Assembly (NCBI RefSeq): GCF_031082295.1
Contig: NZ_JAVHLD010000011.1
Coordinates: 1 to 64,000 of the forward strand
Source: Humidesulfovibrio sp.
GTDB lineage: Bacteria > Desulfobacterota > Desulfovibrionia > Desulfovibrionales > Desulfovibrionaceae
Length of the DNA stretch: 64,000 bases
Reading direction: 5' to 3'
A program made the translations under genes and the position numbers. The notes under the pieces were generated by a model, which was not told where the DNA came from, searched no databases, and was given only the letters and a program-made list of their open reading frames with translations. Numbering within the stretch: position 1 is the stretch's first letter; every line of letters begins with the position of its first letter. This document shows positions 8,186 to 18,444 of the stretch, one piece after another.

Positions 8186-11100
8186 TCACCAATCTAGTGG
8201 GGTCTTAAAGGATTTGGTCAATGACTGAACCGGAGCGCTGAACAGCTCGGCCCCACCCACGCCAACAATCAAAGACGCGCCGCCAACAATGCCAATCCGC
8301 GCGAACTGTTGCCCAGCGAACAGCGCTTCGAAAGCGGCCTGCTTGTCCGGCGCCACGCTGACAACGAATCGGCTGGCGGATTCGCTGTAGAGCACTTCAA
8401 GCGCCCCGGAGCAGCCGCACTGCGGCACCGCGCCAAGGTCGATCTCCGCGCCCAAGCGCCCGCCGATGCACATCTCGGCCAGGGCCACGGCCAGCCCGCC
8501 ATCGGAGCAGTCGTGGCAGGCAGAGACCAACCCCTGCTGCGTGGCCTCGAAATAGGCCAGGTAGCGCTCGCGCGCGCTGACCAGGTCGACCTGGGGCACC
8601 GCACCGCGCGAGACGTCAAGCTCGCTCGCCAGCTCCGAGCCGCCAAGCTCGGCCTTTGTCAGGCCCAGCACATACACCAGGTCGCCCGCGGCCTTGAAGT
8701 CCGAGGTCACGGCCAGCTTCACGTCCGGCATCTTGGCCACCACGGAATAGAGCACCGTGGGCGGGATGGAGATCTTGACCCCGCCGCCCTTGTAGTCGTT
8801 CTTCATGGAGTCCTTGCCGGACACGCAGGGCACGCCGAAGCCGCGGCAGAAGTGGTCCAGCGCCTCGTTGGCGCGCACCAGCTGGGCCAGCTTGTACTCG
8901 CCGTCGGGCGTGGTCTCGCTCTTGACGGGGTCGCACCAGCAGAAGTTGTCGGTGCCGGCCATGAAACGCAAATCGCCGCCCACCGCCACCGCGCCGCGCA
9001 CTGCCTCGTCTATGGCCGCGGCCATCATCCAGTAGGTGTCCAGGTCGCTGTACTTTGGGCAGATGCCGTGGGACAGGACCAGCCCCTCGTCGGAGCTGAA
9101 GTCCGGCCGGATCACGGCGGCGTCGGCCGGGCCGTCGCGCTCCACGCCCACCAGCGGCTTGACGATGCTTTTACCCTGCACCTCGTGGTCGTACTGGCGG
9201 ATGACGTATTCCTTGCTGCAGATGTTGAGCCGCGAAAGCATGCGCCCAAGCAGCGCCTCATGGTCGACGTCCATGGGCAGCGGATTGGTCGGAACCTGCG
9301 GGCGCTCCCAACGAGCCTTGATCTCCATCTGCGGCAGGCCCTCGTGCAGGAAGTGCATGGACAGGTGCGTCACGGCCTTGGCTCCGTAGCGCACGTGGAA
9401 CACGCCGGAGTCGGTGTAGGTGCCGAGCGCCGTGCTCTCCACGTCCATCTCCTCGGACAGGGCCAGGAACTGCTCCAGCTTGTCCGGCGGCACGGCGCAG
9501 GTCATGCGCTCCTGGGCCTCGGAGATGAGGATCTCCCAGGGCTTCAGCCCGTCGTACTTGAGCGGGGCCTTGGAAAGGTCGAGGTCGCAGCCGCCGCAGT
9601 CCTGGGCCATCTCGCCCACGCTGGAGGACAGGCCGCCCGCGCCGTTGTCGGTGATGGCGTTGTAGAGGCCCAGGTCGCGGGCGCGCATGAGGAAGTCGTA
9701 CATCTTGCGCTGGGTGATGGGGTCGCCGATCTGCACGGCCGTGGCCGGGCTGCCCTCGTGCAACTCCTCGGACGAGAACGTCGCGCCGTGGATGCCGTCC
9801 TTGCCGATGCGCCCGCCGCTCATGACGATGACATCCCCGGGCAGGGCGCATTTCTCGTGGCTCAGGCGCCCGGCCACCTTCACGGGCATGGTGCCCACGG
9901 TGCCGCAATAGACCAGGGGCTTGCCCAGGTAGCGCTCGTCGAACACGATGGAGCCGTTGACGGTGGGGATGCCGCTCTTGTTGCCGCCATGCTCCACGCC
10001 CTCGCGCACGCCTTCCAGCACGCGCCGGGGGTGCAGCAGGCGCGGCGGCAGCTCGCCCTCGTAGAAGGGCGAGGCGAAGCAGAACACGTCGGTGTTGCAG
10101 AGCAGGTTGGCGCCCAGGCCCGTGCCCATGGGATCGCGGTTGACGCCGACGATGCCCGTGAGCGCGCCGCCGTAAGGGTCAAGCGCGGAGGGCGAGTTGT
10201 GCGTCTCCACCTTGATGCAGACGTTCAGGTTGTCGTTGAAGCGGATGACGCCGGCGTTGTCCTTGAACACGGACAGGCAGAAGTCGTCCTTGCCCTTGGC
10301 GGCGCGAATGGCCTTGGTGCTGCCCTGGATGCAGGTCTTGAACAGGCTGTCCACCGTGCGGCTCTTGCCGGTCTCTGCGTCCTCGTAGTCGATCTTGGCG
10401 GTGAAGATCTTGTGCTTGCAGTGCTCGCTCCAGGTCTGGGCCAGCACCTCCACTTCGGCGTCGGTGGGGTTGTCCACCTGCTCGGGCGTGAGCCCGGCGG
10501 CCTTTCTGGCTGCGCGGGTGGCCGGGTCCTTGAAATAGTCCACGATGGTCTTCATCTCGCCCAGGGACAGGGCCAGGGTGTTGGCGCGGCTGAAGGCCAC
10601 AAGCTCGTCGTCGGTCATGGTGGTGAGCGGTATCACCGCCACCTCGTCGCTGGCCTGACCGGTAACGCGAGCGGCCCTGGGCTCGAACCCCGGGGCTTTC
10701 AGCCACTGCTCGGCGCTCTTGATCTCGAAGCGCTGGATGAGCTCGTTGGCCAGCAGGTCGCGCGCGATGTGCAGCACGGTCTTTTCGTCCAGGTCGGCCA
10801 TGCCCGGGCCAGTCTTGGCGCGCAGCAGGTACTGCATGCTGGTGTACACGGCAAGCGCCTTGGCTTCGGCCTTCTGCAGGCCCAGCACCAGGGCGATGGT
10901 CTCGCGGGCGGTGCGGGCCTCGTTGTCGGTGACGCCGGGGCGGAAGCCCACCTCGAGCGCCCAGTCGAAATCAGCGGCCTGAGCCAGCGGCAGGGGCGAG
11001 AGGGAAACCTGATGCAGCACGGGGTCGTGCAGGGCGCCCGCGTCCAGCACGGTCCGGGCCTGGGCGGGGCTCACGCCCTCCACCGTGTACACGCGGACGA

Positions 11101-11212
11101 TGCCCACGCCTTCAAGTTCCAGGCCGAGCTCGCCCTTGATCTTGCGAGCCACGCGCTCGCCCACCACATCGCGCACATGGGGCTTCAGGCCCACCTCAAA
11201 ACGCAAAAGCAT
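8186..11212 (-). CDS. purL: Phosphoribosylformylglycinamidine synthase, PurS-like N-terminus
   Basis: A 1008-residue FGAM synthase for purine synthesis, converting FGAR and ammonia to FGAM with ATP. The first 130 residues look PurS-like and appear duplicated (R-F-E-V-G-L-K-P-H-V and A-L-E-V-G-F-R-P-G-V), followed by the synthetase core with V-E-T-H-N-S-P-S-A and later G-K-D-S-M-K-N. There is no C-terminal glutaminase domain, so a separate PurQ must supply ammonia; none is in the window. The ATG at 11212 has AAGGAG nine bases upstream. It follows the HDOD-GGDEF gene by 62 bases on the same strand. Confidence 0.94.
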   Translation of the reverse strand: MLLRFEVGLKPHVRDVVGERVARKIKGELGLELEGVGIVRVYTVEGVSPAQARTVLDAGALHDPVLHQVSLSPLPLAQAADFDWALEVGFRPGVTDNEARTARETIALVLGLQKAEAKALAVYTSMQYLLRAKTGPGMADLDEKTVLHIARDLLANELIQRFEIKSAEQWLKAPGFEPRAARVTGQASDEVAVIPLTTMTDDELVAFSRANTLALSLGEMKTIVDYFKDPATRAARKAAGLTPEQVDNPTDAEVEVLAQTWSEHCKHKIFTAKIDYEDAETGKSRTVDSLFKTCIQGSTKAIRAAKGKDDFCLSVFKDNAGVIRFNDNLNVCIKVETHNSPSALDPYGGALTGIVGVNRDPMGTGLGANLLCNTDVFCFASPFYEGELPPRLLHPRRVLEGVREGVEHGGNKSGIPTVNGSIVFDERYLGKPLVYCGTVGTMPVKVAGRLSHEKCALPGDVIVMSGGRIGKDGIHGATFSSEELHEGSPATAVQIGDPITQRKMYDFLMRARDLGLYNAITDNGAGGLSSSVGEMAQDCGGCDLDLSKAPLKYDGLKPWEILISEAQERMTCAVPPDKLEQFLALSEEMDVESTALGTYTDSGVFHVRYGAKAVTHLSMHFLHEGLPQMEIKARWERPQVPTNPLPMDVDHEALLGRMLSRLNICSKEYVIRQYDHEVQGKSIVKPLVGVERDGPADAAVIRPDFSSDEGLVLSHGICPKYSDLDTYWMMAAAIDEAVRGAVAVGGDLRFMAGTDNFCWCDPVKSETTPDGEYKLAQLVRANEALDHFCRGFGVPCVSGKDSMKNDYKGGGVKISIPPTVLYSVVAKMPDVKLAVTSDFKAAGDLVYVLGLTKAELGGSELASELDVSRGAVPQVDLVSARERYLAYFEATQQGLVSACHDCSDGGLAVALAEMCIGGRLGAEIDLGAVPQCGCSGALEVLYSESASRFVVSVAPDKQAAFEALFAGQQFARIGIVGGASLIVGVGGAELFSAPVQSLTKSFKTPLDW

Positions 11213-11274
11213 AGGATGCACTCCTTGGAATATCCGCGCCCGTCTGCTTTGGGCGCGGCCGTTAGTCAATGGGA

Positions 11275-13767
11275 TCAACCCTCGGTAAGGGTGTCGCCCC
11301 CGGCGGTCTTTGATGCGTAGGCCAGGTTGTCCGCCCGCTTGAGCAGGGTCTCGGGGGTGTCGTCCTCCCGCAGCATGGACGCGCCGACGCTGACGGTGAC
11401 AAGCCCCTTGAACAGCTCACGCACATCCACAAGGATGCGCTGGCCGATGGCGTGCAACCCCTCCTCATCAACCTCCGTGAGGATGATGACGAACTCGTCC
11501 CCGCCATAGCGGCAGGGGTAGTCCATGCCCTGGCGCACCTGCCGCAAGAGCATGGCTCCCACTCCCTTGAGCAGGGCGTCTCCGGCCAAGTGGCCCTGAG
11601 TGTCGTTGACGGCCTTGAATTTGTCCAGGTCGAAGAACACCATGCCCATGCTGCGGCCGGTGCGGCGGCAGCGGACCACCTCGCGCTCAAGGGTGGTGTG
11701 GAACTGGTAGTGATTGAACAGCCCGGTGAGCCCGTCAAACAGGGCACGCACCTTGAGCTTGGCCTCAAGGCGGCGGATCTGGGTCAGGTCGCGGCCGACC
11801 ACAAGGTACTCCCTCGCTGTGCCGGGCTTGCCGGTCAGCGGCGCGAGGGACAGCTCGTAGGGCAGTTGCGAGCCGCCCTGGGTGGTCAGCAGGGCCTCCA
11901 CCGGGGAAGGCTGGTCCACGGCGAACAGTTCCGGCCCCCACACCCCGTCAAAGGGCTGCTGCGGGGTGAATACCTTGAAGAACTCCCGGCCTGTGAGCCC
12001 AAGTTCCTGGTGCGAGCAGAAATCCACCACGCCCTTGGCGCTGACGGTGAGGACAAGCTCCTGCATGGAGCCCACGAGCCGCTCCAGGAAATTCTTGCGG
12101 CGCAGGGTCTGCACCTCAACCTCGGAGAGCTCGCGCAGATCCTCGAGCAGGAGGAGCACCCCGTGCCCCTTGGAGTCCTGGCTGCGGTGGGCGGAGAGAT
12201 ACAGGCAGCCGTCCGAGCGCCCTCCCCGCTTCTGCTCCACGAAATAGACGATCTTGCCGAAGCTCGCGCGGGAGGTGTCGGCCAGAAAAGCCGAGACCTC
12301 GGCCACGGTTTCCCTGGAGAGCCTCATGGAGAGCATCTCCGCAAGAGCCTGGCCGCGCGGCGCGGTGTCGAGCCCCAGGTACTCGCCGATGCGCTTGTTG
12401 GCCTCCACCACGATCCCGGCCCCGTCGACGCGGGCGACGCCGATGGGAATCTTGTCGAAGGCCAGGGCCTTCTCCTCCAGCACGGCCTGCCTGGCGCAGT
12501 AGTACTCGTAGCCCTGGCTGAAGAAACGCAGGTACAGCCCCAGGTTGTCCATCTCGTCCTGCGGCAGGCTGGTCTCGCCCAGGCGCAATTCGCCCAGGCG
12601 CTTGCCGGAACTGGTCAACTCCACCCCGGGGCGCTTGATGCGCCAGGGCAGGCGCCCCTCGGAGACGCGGCTCTGGGCCTGCTCCAGGATGCCCTCCTGA
12701 GTCAGGTGGAAAAGGCTGTAGGAATTGCCGTGGGGAGTGCGCAGGGCAAGATCCCAGGACTTGACGTCCCAGTTGAGCTTGATGTGCTTGCCCATGGTGC
12801 GCGCCACGGACATGAGCCCACCCTCGGCGGTCAGGAGGTCCATGCTGAGGAAGCAGTAGCCCTGCATGACCTTCACGGAGTGGCGGTAGTAGGCCCGGTT
12901 CTGGTCGCCCTCGCCGATGCCGAGAGACTCCAGCATGGAGCGGAACTTCTCCAGGCACTCGCTGCGCAGGGAGTCCACCTCGCGCTCGCTCATGCCGAGC
13001 ACGCCCCGCAGGAGCACCTCGAACTGCACCACGCTGAACGGTCCAGAGGCGTGCCCCAACTCCATCTCCGACCATTGCGTGGCCAGAATAACGGCCTGGG
13101 TGAGCGGGGACTGCTCGGACAAGGTCTCCATGGCGTGGTGGGCGCGGATGCTCTCGCACATCTCGGCCGGGATGCCCCAGCGGGTCAGGAGCATCTGCGA
13201 CAGGGCGCCGTGGTGCATGCCCCAGCGCTCTTCCTCGAAGGCCAGCTGGCCCTTTTCCAGCACGGTGATGCGGTCGCGGCGGTCCGGGTCGGCCAGGAGT
13301 TCCTTGGCGGCGCAGCGCAGAAAGAGCAGGCTCACGTCCTTCAGCAGCGCGCACAGATAAGCCTGGTCTGCCTGGCGCGGACACAGCCGCGCGGCCAGAA
13401 GCTCGGCGGCGATGGCCGACCAGACGATGAGGCGCCAGTCAGGGAAGAAATCATATTCGCAGTCGGGGAAGCCGTGCTCCAGGTCCTTCTGCAGGCTCAT
13501 GGCCACGGCCACTTTGAGCAGCTCGCGGCTGCCGAGCACCGAAACAGCGCGGTGCAGGTCGGTGACTTTCTGGGGCAGGCCGTAGAAGGCTGAGTTGACG
13601 AGATTCAGGACGGTGGTGGCCAGGGCCGGATCAAGGCGGATGGTGTCGGCCATGACGGCGAAGTCAGGCTCGGGCTTGACGGCCTCCTGCATAAGACGCA
13701 GCATCACCGGAGAAAGGGAAATTTTCTGGAGTAGATGCGGCGAATTGAGCAGCAGATTTTCGGCCAT
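11275..13767 (-). CDS. HDOD-PAS-GGDEF signalling protein
   Basis: An 830-residue cytoplasmic regulator. Residues 1-210 form an HDOD domain (L-L-L-N-S-P-H-L-L-Q-K-I-S-L-S-P start; A-L-A-T-T-V-L-N-L-V-N-S-A-F-Y-G), then a linker, one or two PAS-like regions and a GGDEF domain near 665-825 with an intact R-Y-G-G-D-E-F active site, so diguanylate cyclase activity is expected. The inhibitory RxxD site is not in its usual place (Q-G-M-D is found), suggesting weak product inhibition. It is 11 bases after a polyprenyl synthase gene and upstream of purL; the link to those functions is unclear. Confidence 0.9.
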   Translation of the reverse strand: MAENLLLNSPHLLQKISLSPVMLRLMQEAVKPEPDFAVMADTIRLDPALATTVLNLVNSAFYGLPQKVTDLHRAVSVLGSRELLKVAVAMSLQKDLEHGFPDCEYDFFPDWRLIVWSAIAAELLAARLCPRQADQAYLCALLKDVSLLFLRCAAKELLADPDRRDRITVLEKGQLAFEEERWGMHHGALSQMLLTRWGIPAEMCESIRAHHAMETLSEQSPLTQAVILATQWSEMELGHASGPFSVVQFEVLLRGVLGMSEREVDSLRSECLEKFRSMLESLGIGEGDQNRAYYRHSVKVMQGYCFLSMDLLTAEGGLMSVARTMGKHIKLNWDVKSWDLALRTPHGNSYSLFHLTQEGILEQAQSRVSEGRLPWRIKRPGVELTSSGKRLGELRLGETSLPQDEMDNLGLYLRFFSQGYEYYCARQAVLEEKALAFDKIPIGVARVDGAGIVVEANKRIGEYLGLDTAPRGQALAEMLSMRLSRETVAEVSAFLADTSRASFGKIVYFVEQKRGGRSDGCLYLSAHRSQDSKGHGVLLLLEDLRELSEVEVQTLRRKNFLERLVGSMQELVLTVSAKGVVDFCSHQELGLTGREFFKVFTPQQPFDGVWGPELFAVDQPSPVEALLTTQGGSQLPYELSLAPLTGKPGTAREYLVVGRDLTQIRRLEAKLKVRALFDGLTGLFNHYQFHTTLEREVVRCRRTGRSMGMVFFDLDKFKAVNDTQGHLAGDALLKGVGAMLLRQVRQGMDYPCRYGGDEFVIILTEVDEEGLHAIGQRILVDVRELFKGLVTVSVGASMLREDDTPETLLKRADNLAYASKTAGGDTLTEG

Positions 13768-13778
13768 CTCCCCCCCGT

Positions 13779-14747
13779 TTACTTGCGCCTAGTCAGCACA
13801 TACTCCGCAGCCTGGGCCAGAACCTCACGCTCCGGGGAGGCTGGCAGCGCCTCCAGCTCTTTCACCGCGGCAGCCACATATCCTGCGGCGGCCTTGCGGG
13901 TCTCCTCGGCCAAGCCCTTTTCCCGCACATCCATCACTATGCCTTCGGCCTGTTCCGCGGTCAATCGGTTTTCCTTGAGCGCGGCCAATATATCATCAGC
14001 CTTTTCCTTGGTCAGGCTTTCCAGGTGCAGGATCAGCGGCAGGGTCATCTTGCCCTCGCGCAGGTCGCCCCCGGCGGGCTTGCCCATCTCGTCCTCGCTC
14101 ACGGTATAGTCCAGCGCGTCGTCCACCAGCTGAAAAGCTATGCCAAGGTTCAGGCCGTAGGCTCCGGCAAGCTCCTCCTGGGCGCGGTCGCGACTGGTCA
14201 GGGCCGCGCCACAGCGGCAGGCGGTCTCGATGAGCTTTGCCGTCTTGCCGATGATGATGTCCATGTAGGCGCCGCGGTCGGCGGTAGGATTCTTGGTGTG
14301 GGCCAGCTCGCGGATCTCGCCGTCGGCCGTGGCCATGATGCCCCGGGCCAGCAGCGCGTTCAGGCGCGGGATGTCGTAGTCCGCGCCGAGCTTGTTGGCC
14401 AGGGCCAGGAGCACGTCTCCGGCGAGGATGGTCTCGGTGGTGCCGAAGGCCACATGGGCCGAGGTCTTGCCACGGCGCACCAGCGCCTGGTCCAGCACGT
14501 CGTCGTGCAGCAGCGTGGCAGTGTGCAGCATCTCCAGGGCGCAGGCGATGGACAGGATGTCGTCGGCCTTGTGTCCCATGGCGCGGGCGAAGAGGATGGT
14601 CAGCATGGGCCGGATGCGCTTGCCCCCGGAGAGCAGTACGTGGCGGGCCACTTCGCGCACCAAGCCGTCGAGCTTGTCCGCCTCGGCTGCCAGAAAGGCG
14701 TCAATGCCGGGAATCTCCCGCATGAAATAGGCCCGTAGTTCGTTCAT
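13779..14747 (-). CDS. Polyprenyl diphosphate synthase
   Basis: A 322-residue trans-isoprenyl diphosphate synthase, likely making the long side chain of menaquinone. Both aspartate-rich motifs are visible: L-L-H-D-D-V-L-D (first) and L-V-D-D-A-L-D-Y (second), with G-G-K-R-I-R-P near residue 44. The M-N-E-L start at 14747 is chosen; the longer frame adds 76 residues that overlap the upstream gene. It lies 34 bases after futalosine hydrolase, which supports a quinone role. Chain length cannot be told from sequence. Confidence 0.92.
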   Translation of the reverse strand: MNELRAYFMREIPGIDAFLAAEADKLDGLVREVARHVLLSGGKRIRPMLTILFARAMGHKADDILSIACALEMLHTATLLHDDVLDQALVRRGKTSAHVAFGTTETILAGDVLLALANKLGADYDIPRLNALLARGIMATADGEIRELAHTKNPTADRGAYMDIIIGKTAKLIETACRCGAALTSRDRAQEELAGAYGLNLGIAFQLVDDALDYTVSEDEMGKPAGGDLREGKMTLPLILHLESLTKEKADDILAALKENRLTAEQAEGIVMDVREKGLAEETRKAAAGYVAAAVKELEALPASPEREVLAQAAEYVLTRRK

Positions 14748-14781
14748 CGCTCCCGTCCGCTCACGCAGTTGAGGTGTCAGA

Positions 14782-15537
14782 TCAATTCCCGGTCTCGGCC
14801 AGGAGGCCCTTGGCGCTGCCTGGTTCAACAAAAAGCCTCGCCGTGGCCTGCCCCAGAGCAGCGAGCGCGCCCGGCAGATCCCAGGACACCGGCGGGCGCG
14901 CGCCCACGGCGTTGCTGACCGCGCGCAGCTCCACAAACGGCACGCCGGCCACGGCGCAGCCATAAGCCAGGGCAAAGCCCTCCATGTTCTCCAGCCCCGC
15001 CTGGTGGCGGCCGCGCAACAGTCCTGCGCGCTGCGGGTCGGCGGTGACGCCGCTCACGGTGAGGCTCTTGGCCGTGTCCCAGGGGCCGAGGCAGAGCCCC
15101 AACCGCGCCAGGTTGATGGACGCGTCCCAGACCACTCGGTCCCAAATCTCGGCATCCGGGCCGGGCTCGTCGTCCGGGCGGTGGGCCTGGCCCAGCGCAA
15201 AACCCAGAGCCGCGGCGTCGGCGGAACACCAGCCTGTGGCGAGCAACCCGTACTCCGGCCACACCTCGCGATCGACAAGCCGCACCGAACAAAGCGGGTG
15301 CGCGGAAAGATCAAAGCTCCCGGCAACGCCCAGGCACACGACGCCGTCCACGTCGCCCCGCGCCAAGGCAGCGCCAAGGGCCAGCGAAGCGTTGATGACT
15401 CCGAGGCCGCTGACGCAGGCAAGCGCCTCGCGCCCATGAGCCGTGCACGGCGCCACAACCCCCTGCGGCTGCCTGACCGTGCTGCCGAGGGCAGCGGAAA
15501 GTTCCCGCTCGGTGGCGGCTATGAAAAGAATGGACAT
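14782..15537 (-). CDS. mqnB: Futalosine hydrolase
   Basis: A 251-residue nucleoside-phosphorylase-fold protein best read as MqnB, which removes adenine from futalosine in the alternative menaquinone pathway. It has the fold's G-L-G-V-I-N-A-S and L-G-V-A-G-S-F near the N-terminus and the purine-site segment G-L-E-N-M-E-G-F-A-L-A-Y, with V-S-N-A-V-G. The neighbouring polyprenyl synthase and the nearby ubiE gene fit menaquinone synthesis. An MTA/SAH nucleosidase is the main alternative. It starts seven bases after the sugar dehydrogenase stop. Confidence 0.85.
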   Translation of the reverse strand: MSILFIAATERELSAALGSTVRQPQGVVAPCTAHGREALACVSGLGVINASLALGAALARGDVDGVVCLGVAGSFDLSAHPLCSVRLVDREVWPEYGLLATGWCSADAAALGFALGQAHRPDDEPGPDAEIWDRVVWDASINLARLGLCLGPWDTAKSLTVSGVTADPQRAGLLRGRHQAGLENMEGFALAYGCAVAGVPFVELRAVSNAVGARPPVSWDLPGALAALGQATARLFVEPGSAKGLLAETGN

Positions 15538-15544
15538 GCCGGAC

Positions 15545-16858
<1,314 letters not shown>

Positions 16859-16936
16859 CATTACCCTCAAGGGTTTTTGTCAGCTCGCCCAAGCCGCCTG
16901 TGGACAACCCGCGCCTGCGCGGATACAAGGGGCCGC

Positions 16937-17137
16937 ATGGAACTCAACTGGCAGCTGATCTTCATCGCTCTGGGCCTGGCCTTCCTGCTGGAAGGGCTGC
17001 CCTATTTCATCCTGGCGGAACGCATGCCGTCCGTCCTCTTGATCCTGGCCAGCCGCCCGCCGCGCGCCCTGCGCGTCCTGGGGCTCACTTCCATGATCCT
17101 GGGAGTGCTGCTGGTGGCCCTGGGCCGCTGCTTCTAA
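16937..17137 (+). CDS. DUF2065 small membrane protein
   Basis: A 66-residue protein with two hydrophobic helices (about 6-25 and 44-62) separated by a basic-proline turn (S-R-P-P-R-A-L-R), typical of the DUF2065 family whose function is unknown. The ATG has an AAGGGG site six bases upstream. It is alone on the plus strand between two minus-strand genes, with an intergenic region of 78 bases shared with the sugar dehydrogenase promoter. It should sit in the inner membrane. Confidence 0.8.
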   Translation: MELNWQLIFIALGLAFLLEGLPYFILAERMPSVLLILASRPPRALRVLGLTSMILGVLLVALGRCF

Positions 17138-17147
17138 AAAGCCCGCC

Positions 17148-17936
17148 TCAGAAAGCCTCCGCGCCCGGCTGAGAGGCCTTTCCAGCCTCCTCGGCGACCG
17201 CCTTTTCCGCCACATGCAGGTACACGATGCCGGAGAGCATGGCAACGTGAAACACGCGCGCATACCCGGCGTCCATAAGCTCCCGCGCCAGTTGCCGCTC
17301 GTCGGGGAACTCGCGGATGGTCTCGGCCAGATAGCGGTAGGCGGCGGGATCGCCTGAGATCAGCTTGCCCAGTCCGGGCAGCACCTTGTCCAGATAAAAA
17401 TTGTACAGCCCGCCCCAGACCTTGCGCCGCCCGGTGCCGAACTCAAGGATGCAGAAGCGCCCGCCGGGCTTGAGCACCCGGAGCACCTCGCGGTGCGCGC
17501 TCAAGCGCGGGCGGATGTTGCGGATGCCGAAGGCGATGGTGGCCGCGCTCACGCTTTCGTCGGGCAGGGGCAGTTTCCGGCCGTCGCCCTGGGCGGGCAG
17601 GATGCGCTGGTCGAGCCCCCCCGAGAGCTTCTTCAGGCCGCGCTCCAGCATGGGCAGGGTGTAGTCCACTGCTGCCACGCGCACGTCCGGGTACTGGCGG
17701 CACAAAGCCACTGCCACGTCCAGCGTTCCCGCGGCGAGGTCCAGCGCCACGGAGCCTGGCTCGGGCCGGGCCGCGCGGGCCAGCCGCCAGCGCCAGTAGA
17801 TGTCCAGCCCGAGGCTCAGGGCGTGGTTGAGAAAATCGTACCATCCGGCGATGCGGCCGAACATGGCCGCCACCTGGCGCCCGTGCAGCTGGTCGCGCTG
17901 GTCAAGGTCCTTGTCCGAAGCGGGGGAACGCTGCAT
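17148..17936 (-). CDS. ubiE: Demethylmenaquinone methyltransferase
   Basis: A 262-residue class I SAM methyltransferase of the UbiE/MenG family, performing the last step of menaquinone synthesis. Signs are the family opening V-A-A-M-F-G-R-I-A-G-W-Y-D-F-L-N-H, the SAM motif A-L-D-L-A-A-G-T-L-D-V-A and F-G-I-R-N-I. The C-terminus has about 30 extra residues rich in A and E. It lies three bases after a 63-residue gene and is read in the same direction, so the two form a unit. With mqnB and the polyprenyl synthase it gives three menaquinone steps within 4 kb. Confidence 0.93.
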   Translation of the reverse strand: MQRSPASDKDLDQRDQLHGRQVAAMFGRIAGWYDFLNHALSLGLDIYWRWRLARAARPEPGSVALDLAAGTLDVAVALCRQYPDVRVAAVDYTLPMLERGLKKLSGGLDQRILPAQGDGRKLPLPDESVSAATIAFGIRNIRPRLSAHREVLRVLKPGGRFCILEFGTGRRKVWGGLYNFYLDKVLPGLGKLISGDPAAYRYLAETIREFPDERQLARELMDAGYARVFHVAMLSGIVYLHVAEKAVAEEAGKASQPGAEAF

Positions 17937-17939
17937 GGG

Positions 17940-18131
17940 CTACTCGGCCTTGCCCTTCTTCTTGTCGGCCTTGGGCGCCACATCGCGCTCGCCGCCCACG
18001 GTCTTCAGAATCTCGGTGTAGATCTCGTCGAAATGCTCGGCGAAGTTGGCCGGGGAGATGCGGCCCACCTCAATGAACTTCACCACTATTTCCTTGGCCA
18101 CCTGCAGGGCCTGCTTCTGTAGCGACTCCAT
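17940..18131 (-). CDS. Small helical protein of unknown function
   Basis: A 63-residue protein not recognised. It looks like one or two amphipathic helices (residues 1-45, with V-A-K-E-I-V-V-K-F-I-E-V-G) and a charged lysine-rich tail (P-K-A-D-K-K-K-G-K). The start at 18131 is preceded by GGGAGAGAAGGC; upstream in-frame codons would lie in a structured leader. It is followed three bases later by ubiE and must be co-transcribed. No signal peptide or membrane helix is visible. Confidence 0.7.
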   Translation of the reverse strand: MESLQKQALQVAKEIVVKFIEVGRISPANFAEHFDEIYTEILKTVGGERDVAPKADKKKGKAE

Positions 18132-18176
18132 GCCTTCTCTCCCTTTTCCGGGCGCAATAGACCCGGCTCTGTGCAG

Positions 18177-18233
18177 AAAAACCCGCCCGGTGGGAAATGG
18201 CCGTGACCGCACCACGCGGGGACCCCGGGCGGG
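18177..18233 (-). promoter_or_regulatory. Terminator-like hairpin in leader of ubiE operon
   Basis: On the minus strand CCCGCCCGG (18225-18233) pairs with CCGGGCGGG (18182-18190), enclosing a 34-base loop with its own CCGC/GCGG stem, followed by TTTTT (18177-18181). It sits 46 bases before the 63-residue gene. It is either the end of a small RNA or an attenuator. Confidence 0.5.
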
Positions 18234-18385
18234 AAAAGGAAAGAAACCGGTTAGGCCCCTCCCCCTTTGTTTCGCGGGACACTAGCACGCTCCCCCCCGC
18301 CTCGTCGAGTCTGGCAGGGACGTGAAATCCCGCAGACTGGCCCGCGGGAAGCCGGGCTGCGTCGCCCGTGACCGGCGCGCGCGAC

Positions 18386-18419
18386 AAAAAAGGAGCCGCC
18401 TCCTTCCAGAAGCGGCTCC
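18386..18419 (-). terminator. Terminator after acidic repeat protein
   Basis: Minus-strand stem GGAGCCGC / GCGGCTCC (18412-18419 with 18392-18399), 12-base loop, followed by six Ts. It lies 25 bases past the stop codon of the 545-residue gene. Confidence 0.9.
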
Positions 18420-18444
18420 CTGCAATGGCGATTGTGAATGGGCG

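Larger units (their letters stand above)
18132..18444. other. 313-base gap holding two terminators and a structured segment
   Basis: No gene is seen. It holds the terminator of the acidic protein gene (18386-18419), a plain hairpin at 18308-18338 (AGTCTG/CAGACT with an inner GGGA/TCCC), and a GC-rich hairpin with five Ts at 18177-18233, all readable on the minus strand. The stretch between the two terminator-like hairpins is about 150 bases and could be a leader or a small RNA. Confidence 0.6.

Noticed and set aside
8309-11320. Plus-strand open frame of 1003 codons
   Set aside because: It is the reverse-strand shadow of purL, with histidine- and glycine-rich composition and no domain.
11452-13593. 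Plus-strand open frame of 713 codons
   Set aside because: Antisense shadow of the HDOD-GGDEF gene; the minus-strand protein has clear domains.
18177-18338. Known structured RNA (6S, SRP, tmRNA, c-di-GMP riboswitch)
   Set aside because: The conserved cores of these RNAs were looked for and not found; only plain hairpins are supported.
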